This document shows positions 54,340-60,822 of a stretch of 60,822 nt of DNA, one piece after another. The translations under genes were made by a program, and so were the position numbers. Location: contig NZ_AOLI01000017.1 in NCBI RefSeq assembly GCF_000336955.1, positions 240,313-301,134 on the forward strand. Direction: 5' to 3'. A model generated the notes under the pieces. It was given only the letters and a program-made list of their open reading frames with translations. It ran no database searches and was not told the origin of the DNA. This DNA comes from Haloferax larsenii JCM 13917. Lineage in GTDB: Archaea > Halobacteriota > Halobacteria > Halobacteriales > Haloferacaceae. Position 1 is the stretch's first letter, and every line of letters starts with the position of its first letter.

Positions 54340-54942
54340 TTACTGGGTCGTTCGGGTGGCGACGAGAACACCGTCGGAACCGCTAACTGGCTCCACGGTG
54401 GTAAGTGTAAAGCCTGCGTCGGTGAGTAGGTTCGATACAGTCCCCATCCGTGGGAATCTGTCACCCACCTCCTGAGATTCCGGCGGACCAAAGAACATCC
54501 TGTCCGCAACGACGAGATACCGCGGATTCAACGACGAAATTCCCTCAATTGCGGCGCGCAACTCTTCCTCACCGTCTTCGTGGTAAACTGTGTGGAATGC
54601 GTAGCTCGTAACGACGACATCGACGTCCTCGTCCACATTTGGGTCACGAAATGAGCCGTGGTCAAACGAGACGTTTTCAACCCCCTTCTCCGCTGCCTTT
54701 TCTTGGGCGTATTGAAGCCACTCGTCATCGATGTCTCTCGCGAGGACCAACTCGCACATCGGGGCAAGTTCCAACGCGAGATTGCCGGTTCCGGTTCCTA
54801 TGTCGACCACGATATCGTCGCGTTCGATCGGTCCCTGTTCGACGATGTAGGAGAGACACATCTGGTACTCCTCGTAGGTCGCGCTGGCTTCATCGTACTG
54901 CTCCGGCGTGAATTCGTCACCGCTATCGTGTGATTCACTCAT
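54340..54942 (-). CDS. Class I SAM-dependent methyltransferase 1
   Basis: This 200-residue Rossmann methyltransferase has motif I VVDIGTGTGNLALELA (about 45-60), acidic loop ARDIDDEWLQYAQEKA, motif IV DVVVTSYAFHTVYH and later MGTVSNLLTDAGF. The substrate is unknown. It overlaps the regulator gene upstream by 8 bases, so it is probably transcribed with it. A paralogue (58214-58807) shares a 70-base nearly identical stretch, indicating recent duplication or gene conversion. Confidence 0.88.
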   Translation of the reverse strand: MSESHDSGDEFTPEQYDEASATYEEYQMCLSYIVEQGPIERDDIVVDIGTGTGNLALELAPMCELVLARDIDDEWLQYAQEKAAEKGVENVSFDHGSFRDPNVDEDVDVVVTSYAFHTVYHEDGEEELRAAIEGISSLNPRYLVVADRMFFGPPESQEVGDRFPRMGTVSNLLTDAGFTLTTVEPVSGSDGVLVATRTTQ

Positions 54943-55345
54943 GGTTCTCTGGGTCTATCTCGGGAGAGAGGTCTCCGGAATACGTATCTCGGAACTCCTG
55001 AATCAGTTGTCCGGTGTCAGCGTACCACTCGTTGAGCATCCGCTGGAGTCCATCTGCAATTTCGTCCGGGTCGGTCACTCGATACACGTGACGATAGCCA
55101 CCGTTACTACTACTTTCTTGTTCCTTCACAGCAACTCCCGTTTCTTGAAGCCGTTTGACTGAACGGTATGCGGTCGTCCGTTCGCGGTCGATAAGTTCCG
55201 CAATCTGATCCACAGAAAGCGGTTCAGAGCGCTCCACTAACAGCTGGAATACCCGTTTATCGAGTTTGTTTAGTCCGAGCATACATTCGAGCAGTCCCTC
55301 GCATTCACGCTCGTCCTGAAGTTGTTGTAGTACAGCGTCTGTCAT
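54935..55345 (-). CDS. TrmB-like winged-helix transcriptional regulator
   Basis: The 136-residue protein starts at MTDAVLQQLQDERECEG; a longer frame adds 26 atypical residues. It has a winged helix (about 25-80: LDKRVFQLLVERSEPLSVDQIAELIDRERTTAYRSVKRLQETG) of TrmB/MarR type, then a wing with RHVYRVTDPDEIADGLQRM and a C-terminal acidic tail. It probably regulates itself and the overlapping methyltransferase gene; the divergent oxidoreductase starting at 55579 shares the upstream region and is another likely target. Confidence 0.8.
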   Translation of the reverse strand: MTDAVLQQLQDERECEGLLECMLGLNKLDKRVFQLLVERSEPLSVDQIAELIDRERTTAYRSVKRLQETGVAVKEQESSSNGGYRHVYRVTDPDEIADGLQRMLNEWYADTGQLIQEFRDTYSGDLSPEIDPENHE

Positions 55346-55578
55346 TGTTATCAGCAGTTGGTTGCACCACCAGAAAAAGGTTGCATATTTACTGCATACA
55401 GGATTGTCTCCCACAACCGCCACAGAACTCCCGAAACAGATGGGTTAACCGCTCTCTATCGGGAGCTAGTGAAAAGAACGGCCCGTATATGTGTTTCAAG
55501 CCGAGAATCAAAGAAACCGTTCGACACTATTCATTTCGGAACGACATCCTTATGCCCACCGTCCTGATTGCAAATAAT

Positions 55579-56517
55579 ATGCAAACAACTGATGACCGTG
55601 GGTTGGATCTTGACGTTCTCATCGTTGGTGGCGGGCCTGCTGGGATGAGTGCCGCACTCGTAGCCGGTCGCGCCTCGCTGCGGACCGTCGTCGTCAATGC
55701 TGAAGCACCACGTAATGCTGTGACCACTGCTTCACATGGGTTCCTCACACGCGATGGTGCCCACCCGATGGAGTTGCTCGAGATAGCGAAGGAGCAGTTA
55801 CAGAAGTACGATACTGTCCAGTACATCGAGGGAAAGGCGATAGAGACTCGAAAATCGGAGTCCGGCTTCGAGGTGGAGCTGGAAGACGGGTCTCGCTTGA
55901 CCACGGACCGGGTTGTCGTGGCGACTGGGCGCCGTAACGAACTTGAACAGTTGGGTCTCTCTGGGATTGAAGATGTCTACGGCAACAGCGTCTACCCATG
56001 TCCGTTCTGCGATGGGTACGAACACCGAAACGAGGCTCTCGCCGTCTTCGGAGGTGAAGGGGTTGAGGAATTCGTCCCCTTGATTCGAAACTGGTCCACG
56101 GATATCGTCGTCTTCACCAACGGAACCAAGCTCGACTCGTCTACTGTCTCTGCCATGAACGAGCGGGACGTACGGGTCGTCGAAGAGCAGGTATCGCAGT
56201 TAGTTTCGACAGACGGGGTCTTAGAAGCGGTCGAACTGGAAGACGGAAAGCGCATCCAGCGCGACTCGGGGTTCGTGTTCGACGATTGTTCTGTTCCAGC
56301 TTCGAGCCTTCCTGAAAAGCTCGGTGTCGAAACGACAACGGTCTGGGGGATGGAAGTGTACGATGCCGACGAATCGGGGCAAACTGACGTTCCCGGAGTC
56401 TACGTCGTCGGCGATGCAAGGACAGGGTTCAGCGGCCTGATGAATGCCGCAAGTGAGGGCTCAGAATGTGCCGAACATATCGTTCATGAAATCGCGCAGG
56501 AACGGTGGCACGCGTAA
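55579..56517 (+). CDS. FAD-dependent thioredoxin-reductase-like oxidoreductase
   Basis: The protein has about 312 residues from the ATG of MQTTDDRGLDLDVLIVGGGPAGM; upstream Met codons give N-terminal text unlike the family. It has a FAD Rossmann motif (VGGGPAGMSAAL), a CPFCDG redox pair like those in TrxB (C-x-x-C), and a C-terminal FAD segment with VYVVGDARTGFSGLMNAASEG. The NAD(P) Rossmann motif (AVFGGEGVEEF) is present. It could reduce a thioredoxin-like partner or a small disulphide. It is followed after 2 bases by the amidotransferase. Confidence 0.9.
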   Translation: MQTTDDRGLDLDVLIVGGGPAGMSAALVAGRASLRTVVVNAEAPRNAVTTASHGFLTRDGAHPMELLEIAKEQLQKYDTVQYIEGKAIETRKSESGFEVELEDGSRLTTDRVVVATGRRNELEQLGLSGIEDVYGNSVYPCPFCDGYEHRNEALAVFGGEGVEEFVPLIRNWSTDIVVFTNGTKLDSSTVSAMNERDVRVVEEQVSQLVSTDGVLEAVELEDGKRIQRDSGFVFDDCSVPASSLPEKLGVETTTVWGMEVYDADESGQTDVPGVYVVGDARTGFSGLMNAASEGSECAEHIVHEIAQERWHA

Positions 56518-56519
56518 CG

Positions 56520-57365
56520 ATGTGTCGGATGTTTGCCCTTCGGAGCCACGTTACGTGCCCTATCGAGCGGGCGTTGACTGATGCGGACTGCTCTCTTGAA
56601 CGACTCAGCCGCACGAATCCACATGGCTGGGGGGTTGCTCACTACGTACAGAGTGTTCCACAAGTCGTAAAGAGCCCGGAAATGGCTGCCGACACCCCCG
56701 TCTACGATACTCTGTCGAACCAAATCGAGTCGAAGACTGTGGTTGCACACGTGCGCCGAGCGACGCACGGAGACCACACTATCGGTAACACCCACCCTTT
56801 CCAGTATGGGCGGTGGGTGTTCGCGCACAACGGCAATATCGCTGGGTTCGACGACCTTCGGCCAACCCTACGCGAGGAAATCGCTCCGGACTTTCGTCCC
56901 CACATTTTGGGTGACACAGACAGCGAGGTTCTGTTCTATTTATTGCTCACTGCTTTGTCTGATGCAGGGTACGTCGACGATGACGGCAGATTTTCAGGCA
57001 GTCCCAAGGAACTCTGGGAAATCATTCGCCCGGTCGTAACACGGGTCGCTGAACTGGGTGGTGGGATGCACACTGACCCAGATGGCCCGTCTGACCGGAC
57101 GTACTTGACGTTCGTCCTCACGGATGGCCGAACTCTCATCGGTCACCAAGGAGGAAAATCCCTCTTTGTTCACGCACCGTCGGTGGACCACGAGAATTTT
57201 GACGAACCACCATGGGTTATCGACCACGGAACAGCAGACCACTTTCTGTTAGCCAGCGAACCCGCCCACGACCCCCAGATGTGGACTCCCATCCGGCATG
57301 GTGGTGTTGTCGGGGTCGGGCGCAACATGGGCGTCTGGACCTCGCCAGAGGCACTTTCACCGTAG
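56520..57365 (+). CDS. Class II glutamine amidotransferase (YafJ-type)
   Basis: The protein has 281 residues from the ATG of MCRMFALRSH. This start places Cys2, the N-terminal nucleophile of the Ntn fold, right after Met. The motifs RTNPHGWGVAHYV, VVAHVRRATHG, NTHPFQYGRWVFAHNG and GDTDSEVLFYLLL are those of YafJ/DUG3-like enzymes. It hydrolyses a gamma-glutamyl amide; substrate unknown. The gene lies 2 bases after the oxidoreductase stop, so the two are co-transcribed and may act together in thiol metabolism (inference). Confidence 0.92.
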   Translation: MCRMFALRSHVTCPIERALTDADCSLERLSRTNPHGWGVAHYVQSVPQVVKSPEMAADTPVYDTLSNQIESKTVVAHVRRATHGDHTIGNTHPFQYGRWVFAHNGNIAGFDDLRPTLREEIAPDFRPHILGDTDSEVLFYLLLTALSDAGYVDDDGRFSGSPKELWEIIRPVVTRVAELGGGMHTDPDGPSDRTYLTFVLTDGRTLIGHQGGKSLFVHAPSVDHENFDEPPWVIDHGTADHFLLASEPAHDPQMWTPIRHGGVVGVGRNMGVWTSPEALSP

Positions 57366-57411
57366 GAATCCCTCGGACCGCGAATTGAACCACATTTTGT
57401 CCCGAACGGAA

Positions 57412-58011
57412 CTATTCATCGTGGGCGTTGTCTGTCGACTTGAGTCGAAACAGATAGTTGGACGCTGTCTTGGTGTATCCAATTGGCATCATAGACTCAA
57501 TCATCTCCTCCCGGTCCGCGACGCGACCGGGCTTGGGTTCAAAGTACCCTTCGACATCTCGGCTGATTTGGGAACCACGCACCACACCCACAAGTTCCCA
57601 ATCCGAGTCAAGAGCTGCCACACCTGCGTCTGCATGGCTGTTATTCGCTAGTAGGTGGCCTCCTGGACGTACATACTGCTTACAGTAGTGCGATATGGGG
57701 CCTGCATACTGGGAGAGCAGCAGGTCCACAGGTGCTATGTCTAGTGGGTCGCGATAGTCGCCATGGATGAACTGATACGAATATGGAACACGCTGTTGCA
57801 CTGCATCGCCCGCGAAGAACGCGGGACAGCGTCGATCCATGTCGACATAGGTGACGTTACGAAAGACGAAACTCGGCAAGATATCGACGTAAGAACCGGG
57901 ATACAACACTCGTTCAGGAGCTAACTCATCAGCTAGCGTTTCCCAGAGTGGGCGCCGCTGTTCTACGTGGGAAAGCTCCTCGTACAAGCTCCACTTGTTG
58001 TCCTTAGTCAT
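57412..58011 (-). CDS. Methyltransferase-fold protein, unknown substrate
   Basis: The 199-residue protein has VLYPGSYVDILPSFVF and VTYVDMDRRCPAFFA, then DVV-like LDIAPVDLLLSQYAG and YVRPGGHLLANNSHADAG. This is the pattern of a Rossmann methyltransferase whose first Gly loop is replaced (YPGSYVDI). No other conserved motif is visible, so it may be an inactive or very divergent member. It is convergent with the amidotransferase gene. Confidence 0.7.
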   Translation of the reverse strand: MTKDNKWSLYEELSHVEQRRPLWETLADELAPERVLYPGSYVDILPSFVFRNVTYVDMDRRCPAFFAGDAVQQRVPYSYQFIHGDYRDPLDIAPVDLLLSQYAGPISHYCKQYVRPGGHLLANNSHADAGVAALDSDWELVGVVRGSQISRDVEGYFEPKPGRVADREEMIESMMPIGYTKTASNYLFRLKSTDNAHDE

Positions 58012-58213
58012 TAGATATCAAGCTGTGTCGTGTGCATTTGGCCCCTCTTCTCGTTCTGCCGCGATGTTCGTCCACAGGGTTCTGAGGAGGGAGGAGTTTA
58101 TAAATGCTTCAAGAGTTATTGTTGACAGTTTCTCCTTCGAAACAGAGCTATTCATTCTGTTCCCAGAAAACCGCAACAACCGAGATTTCGATTGATAGCC
58201 GCTTGAGATGGTG

Positions 58214-58807
58214 TTACCGCGTGGCTATGAGGACTCCAACTGATTCAGCGACGGTTTCGATATCGGTAATCGTGAAGCCTGCATCTACGAGGAGATTTGC
58301 CACGGTTCCCATCGGCGGCAGCGTCTCGTAGTCGGGTGACGTTTGCTCCGGTCCAAAGCGCATCTTCTCGGCCACAGCCACACAACGAGGGTTCAACGCC
58401 GCGAGACCATCAATAGCGGCACGCAGTTCGTCTGTTCCTCCCTCGTCGTATGCCATGTACAGAGCGTAGCTGGCGACGACGACATCGACGTCGTCGTCAA
58501 CGTTCGGTTCACGGAACGACCCGTGGTCGAACGAGACGTTTTCAACCCCCTTCTCCGCTGCCTTCTCTTGGGCGTATTGAAGCCACTCGTCGTTGATGTC
58601 CCGTCCTAACACGTGGTCACACTTCGACGCAAGTTCGAGCGCGACGATACCTGTCCCCGTCCCAATATCGACCACGGTATCGTCGCGCTCGATCGGAGCG
58701 TGGGTGAGGAGATAGGACAGACACCGCTGATACACCTCACCTGCCTCGCTGTCGGCATCGTAGTCCATCGGGGTGTAGCCGTGATAGTCACGTTCTGTGT
58801 TGGTCAT
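58214..58807 (-). CDS. Class I SAM-dependent methyltransferase 2
   Basis: The 197-residue paralogue of the 54340 protein has VVDIGTGTGIVALELASKC, RDINDEWLQYAQEKA, DVVVASYALYMAYDEGG and MGTVANLLVDAGF. I take the start as ATG 58807, because a TTTATC TATA element lies about 29 bases upstream; the longer frame adds 19 atypical residues. It stands alone, without the regulator found with copy 1. Confidence 0.88.
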   Translation of the reverse strand: MTNTERDYHGYTPMDYDADSEAGEVYQRCLSYLLTHAPIERDDTVVDIGTGTGIVALELASKCDHVLGRDINDEWLQYAQEKAAEKGVENVSFDHGSFREPNVDDDVDVVVASYALYMAYDEGGTDELRAAIDGLAALNPRCVAVAEKMRFGPEQTSPDYETLPPMGTVANLLVDAGFTITDIETVAESVGVLIATR

Positions 58808-58867
58808 CGATACGGTGAATGGGGTATGCTGAGTGATAAAGGTCTCAAGAATCATTGCTGACACGTA

Positions 58868-59950
58868 CTACCGGTTCAATTCTGACCCGGATGAGAACCC
58901 GCGTACGTGATTGTGAACTACCTGACCGCAGTGAATGTACGCGCGTTCCCTCGACTCAGTATCCCCATCTCGACCCTCAACAGCGATTTCAGTGAATTGG
59001 AGTGGGAGACTCGACGAGAGGTAGAACCGCGGATTGTCTTGGACCTGAAAGTGAAGGTGCGGTTCTGTTGAATTTCCAGAGTGGCCACACCGGCCAATCT
59101 CCTCGCCTCTACTCACTGTGTCGCCCTCGGACACACAAACACTCCCTTGCTTAAGATGTCCAAGAAAACTGTACTCCGCTGGAGCATGCTTGATAACGAC
59201 ACAATTCCCGGCTAGGCGGTACTGTAGCGGGTCAAGCCAACCAGTCGTCCGGTGATGGTCCCTGTGACCATCAGGCGACCTAATGACGGTGCCATCTGCA
59301 GGTGCGGTTACAGGCTCGTCAAAACAGTAGAACGACTCTGGGCCACCGGTCCCGTCATGCGTCTGTCCGTGCTCATCAGTTTTCACGAAGTCGTATGCGT
59401 ACCGCTGCTGGACCGGGAACCACGAGTGTGAATAGTCGGGGTCTGGACTCCCGGAATGCACTGTCCATTCACCTCGGAATGGCAGTGTATAGTCCACTGT
59501 CGTCTCGTATTCCGCTGGAGTTGGTAGGTGACCCCGATATCGAACGAACACGACGAGGCTGCCAAACAGTTGTGCGGTGCCTCGCACCACCGTGTTCGGG
59601 TGAATCATGAACACGAGCGTCTGGAGTAATTTGAGTGGGTGGGGCTCGTAGCCGGTTGTCATCCAGTCTGTGGGGTCATCGTCGGTGTTGGCCTCAGCCT
59701 GTTCGCTCTCGGACCGAGTATACTTCCACATGTATTGAGCGGTCCCCAAGATTGGAGGGGCGAGAAACAGGAGGAACAGAGCGTTGAAGACTTGCGCGAG
59801 TTCGAGAGGTTGCCAGAGCCACTGAAGGTGTTCAAACAGGCCGAGGACCCCGAGAAACCCGAGTCGCCAACAAGCGTTCCCAATTCGGGACAGTGTTCTG
59901 TTGATGGCTGAACCACTCGCACCAAATGGGTGTGATGTACTGGTAGACAC
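58868..59950 (-). CDS. Membrane-anchored M23-type metallopeptidase
   Basis: The 360-residue protein has two or three membrane segments in the first 160 residues. The M23/LytM peptidase domain follows (about 195-340) with FVKTDEHGQTHDG, PADGTVIRSPDGHRDHH, CVVIKHAPAEYSFLGHLKQGS and the metal-binding end GNSTEPHLHFQV (H-x-H). In archaea without murein such proteins probably act on surface proteins or bind. It is monocistronic. Confidence 0.87.
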   Translation of the reverse strand: MSTSTSHPFGASGSAINRTLSRIGNACWRLGFLGVLGLFEHLQWLWQPLELAQVFNALFLLFLAPPILGTAQYMWKYTRSESEQAEANTDDDPTDWMTTGYEPHPLKLLQTLVFMIHPNTVVRGTAQLFGSLVVFVRYRGHLPTPAEYETTVDYTLPFRGEWTVHSGSPDPDYSHSWFPVQQRYAYDFVKTDEHGQTHDGTGGPESFYCFDEPVTAPADGTVIRSPDGHRDHHRTTGWLDPLQYRLAGNCVVIKHAPAEYSFLGHLKQGSVCVSEGDTVSRGEEIGRCGHSGNSTEPHLHFQVQDNPRFYLSSSLPLQFTEIAVEGRDGDTESRERAYIHCGQVVHNHVRGFSSGSELNR

Positions 59951-60140
59951 GTACTGAAGTTCTATTGGTTGTCTCTGAATTCTCTGCTTACGTTCCGGCG
60001 AGTCTGCTCACCCCGCCGCAACGCACTTGCTGAATGTATTGTAATTATGCTAACTAATTAATTCACCGGACTGTTCGTATCTCAGACTTCTGTACAGAGT
60101 CAGCCGTACCTTTACAAATGTATCTTTAGTATCATTTTCT

Positions 60141-60362
60141 GTGACTGAACAACATTTACCCTCACGACGAGCTATTCTCGCGACTAGTCTTACTGCAGAC
60201 AACCCAAGTTTTGGCCCGGATGTTCCAGATTCTGCACTTGGGATATATTTTGAACTGGCTGCACTGGACAAGGGGGAAACTGCAACACGTAAGATATTGC
60301 TTTTTGATGACAACGAAAAACAAGTTGAAGAGATGTCGACAACGCTAGATTGCACACAGTAG
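60141..60362 (+). CDS. Small acidic protein, possible gene
   Basis: A 73-codon frame in an A+T-rich stretch encodes an acidic soluble peptide (FELAALDKGETATRKILLFDDNE). It has no recognised motif. It overlaps an opposite-strand frame of lower plausibility (Ser-rich). It may be a fragment of a gene disrupted by the nearby insertion element. Confidence 0.3.
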   Translation: MTEQHLPSRRAILATSLTADNPSFGPDVPDSALGIYFELAALDKGETATRKILLFDDNEKQVEEMSTTLDCTQ

Positions 60363-60651
60363 TCAAATATCATTGATAGAAGACACCGTCAATGAGAACT
60401 GGCGTTCACAGAGAATGCGTAACCAACCGTCGAGACACACAGCAAGATATTGCTCTTGAACGTGTGATTACAGTCAGTTCTGTGCTCAAATGGAAACGTC
60501 TGCATAGTAGGCCATATCACCGACGATTCCGCAAATCGGTACCTCAGTAAGACTCATACTCGGGCCCATGCAAAAGTAGTGGAAACTGCTAGCAGCAGGA
60601 GAGATTACGTACGGAAGCTAGTGTTGTAGTTCGGTAAAGGTATGTGCGCAC
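60363..60651. other. Intergenic region before right IS element
   Basis: About 290 bases of moderate A+T content between the possible small gene and the outer end of the right IS copy. I see no gene, RNA or repeat. Confidence 0.4.
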
Positions 60652-60666
60652 GGCACTGTCTAGTTA
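60652..60666 (+). repeat. Terminal inverted repeat of right IS6-type element
   Basis: The 15 bases are identical to the repeat at 142-156 in inverted orientation. The transposase stop codon lies within it. Confidence 0.8.
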
Positions 60667-60822
60667 GTGACCTCCTCAACTGGCGTTCGTCCGTTGAGCG
60701 CTTGATACGGTCTTTGAAAGTTGTAGTATTGTGCAAATTGTATGAACCACTCGCGGACGCTTCCGTGACTGCCCACCCACGAATTATGGAAGCGGTCGAC
60801 TCGCATTTTGAGGGTGTGAAAC
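60660..60822 (-). CDS. IS6-family transposase, C-terminal 53 residues (partial)
   Basis: The frame is open from the window edge to TAG at 60660-60662. It encodes FHTLKMRVDRFHNSW, then REWFIQFAQYYNFQRPYQAL and NGRTPVEEVTN, the C-terminal end of a haloarchaeal IS6-type DDE transposase (rve fold, final Glu helix region). It belongs to the same family as the N-terminal part at 1-99; the two are probably copies of one element. Confidence 0.78.
   Translation of the reverse strand, partial: FHTLKMRVDRFHNSWVGSHGSVREWFIQFAQYYNFQRPYQALNGRTPVEEVTN

Larger units (their letters stand above)
60652..60822 (-). mobile_element. IS6-family insertion sequence, left part, cut by window edge
   Basis: The element starts with the terminal repeat GGCACTGTCTAGTTA (60652-60666), identical to that of the left-edge element, and contains the 3' end of its transposase. 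Both copies face the same way. Confidence 0.82.

Noticed and set aside
60050-60373. Minus-strand 107-codon frame near the right edge
   Set aside because: Ser/Arg-rich and overlapping a more plausible acidic frame on the other strand.
1-60822. CRISPR arrays, tRNA and rRNA genes
   Set aside because: No regularly spaced direct repeats with unique spacers, and no tRNA-like or rRNA-like sequence noticed on reading.

Overview
The window comes from a halophilic archaeon (class Halobacteria). The evidence is high G+C with strong third-position bias, proteins very rich in Asp/Glu, archaeal TATA boxes about 25-30 bases before start codons instead of bacterial -35/-10 boxes, Tat/lipobox-type secretion signals, a DtxR-like regulator and IS6-type insertion sequences of haloarchaeal style. 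Both window edges lie inside copies of what looks like the same IS6-family element, in the same orientation. This could be a pseudo-compound transposon, or an assembly contig that ends at repeats.

Layout. 1-156: 5' part of an IS6-type transposase and its terminal repeat. 161-9585: ordinary accessory genes on the minus strand (small membrane proteins, an ABC exporter operon with a lipoprotein, a large multi-PAS histidine kinase, membrane proteins). 9773-12109: a pentapeptide-repeat protein fused to a K+-channel pore. 12579-20143: an array of four effector-like genes, each paired with a member of one paralogous partner family. 20249-23153: AAA+ ATPase, a 45-codon gene and a Pvc16-type (DUF4255) protein on the plus strand. 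23168-26848: tube, DUF6760, tail chaperone-like protein, a 50-codon gene, second tube and sheath on the minus strand. 27044-28291: an eCIS-associated protein. 28355-32146: a second effector/partner locus with an orphan partner and a DUF4157 remnant. 32235-49701: a 17.5-kb, almost gapless baseplate operon (2291-residue disordered protein, LysM protein, gpD-like hub, gp5/VgrG-like spike, PAAR tip, gp25, two baseplate-J proteins, P2-I-like protein). 49853-60660: a membrane protein, a DtxR regulator, a recombinase-like gene, two related methyltransferases, a regulator, an FAD oxidoreductase, a class II glutamine amidotransferase, an M23 peptidase and the right IS copy.

The centre of the window is an extracellular contractile injection system (eCIS, PVC/Afp-like). 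Sheath and tube form the contractile tail. LysM, gpD, spike, PAAR, gp25 and J/I proteins form the baseplate and tip. The AAA+ ATPase and the Pvc16 protein serve assembly or termination. DUF4157 (eCIS core domain) proteins are the probable cargo. No Pvc13-like fibre and no conventional helical tape measure were recognised.

The most unusual part is the 12.6-20.1 kb array. One complete DUF4157 protein is followed by three downstream tip genes that retain progressively less of the DUF4157 region (joined at about residue 184, about residue 237, or none of it). Each tip is followed by its own partner gene. The sequence of the retained DUF4157 segment is nearly identical at DNA level. This looks like a silent-cassette reservoir for swapping effector tips, comparable to orphan tips in Rhs/CDI loci, here in an archaeal eCIS. 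The tip and partner sequences also fall into two matching types.
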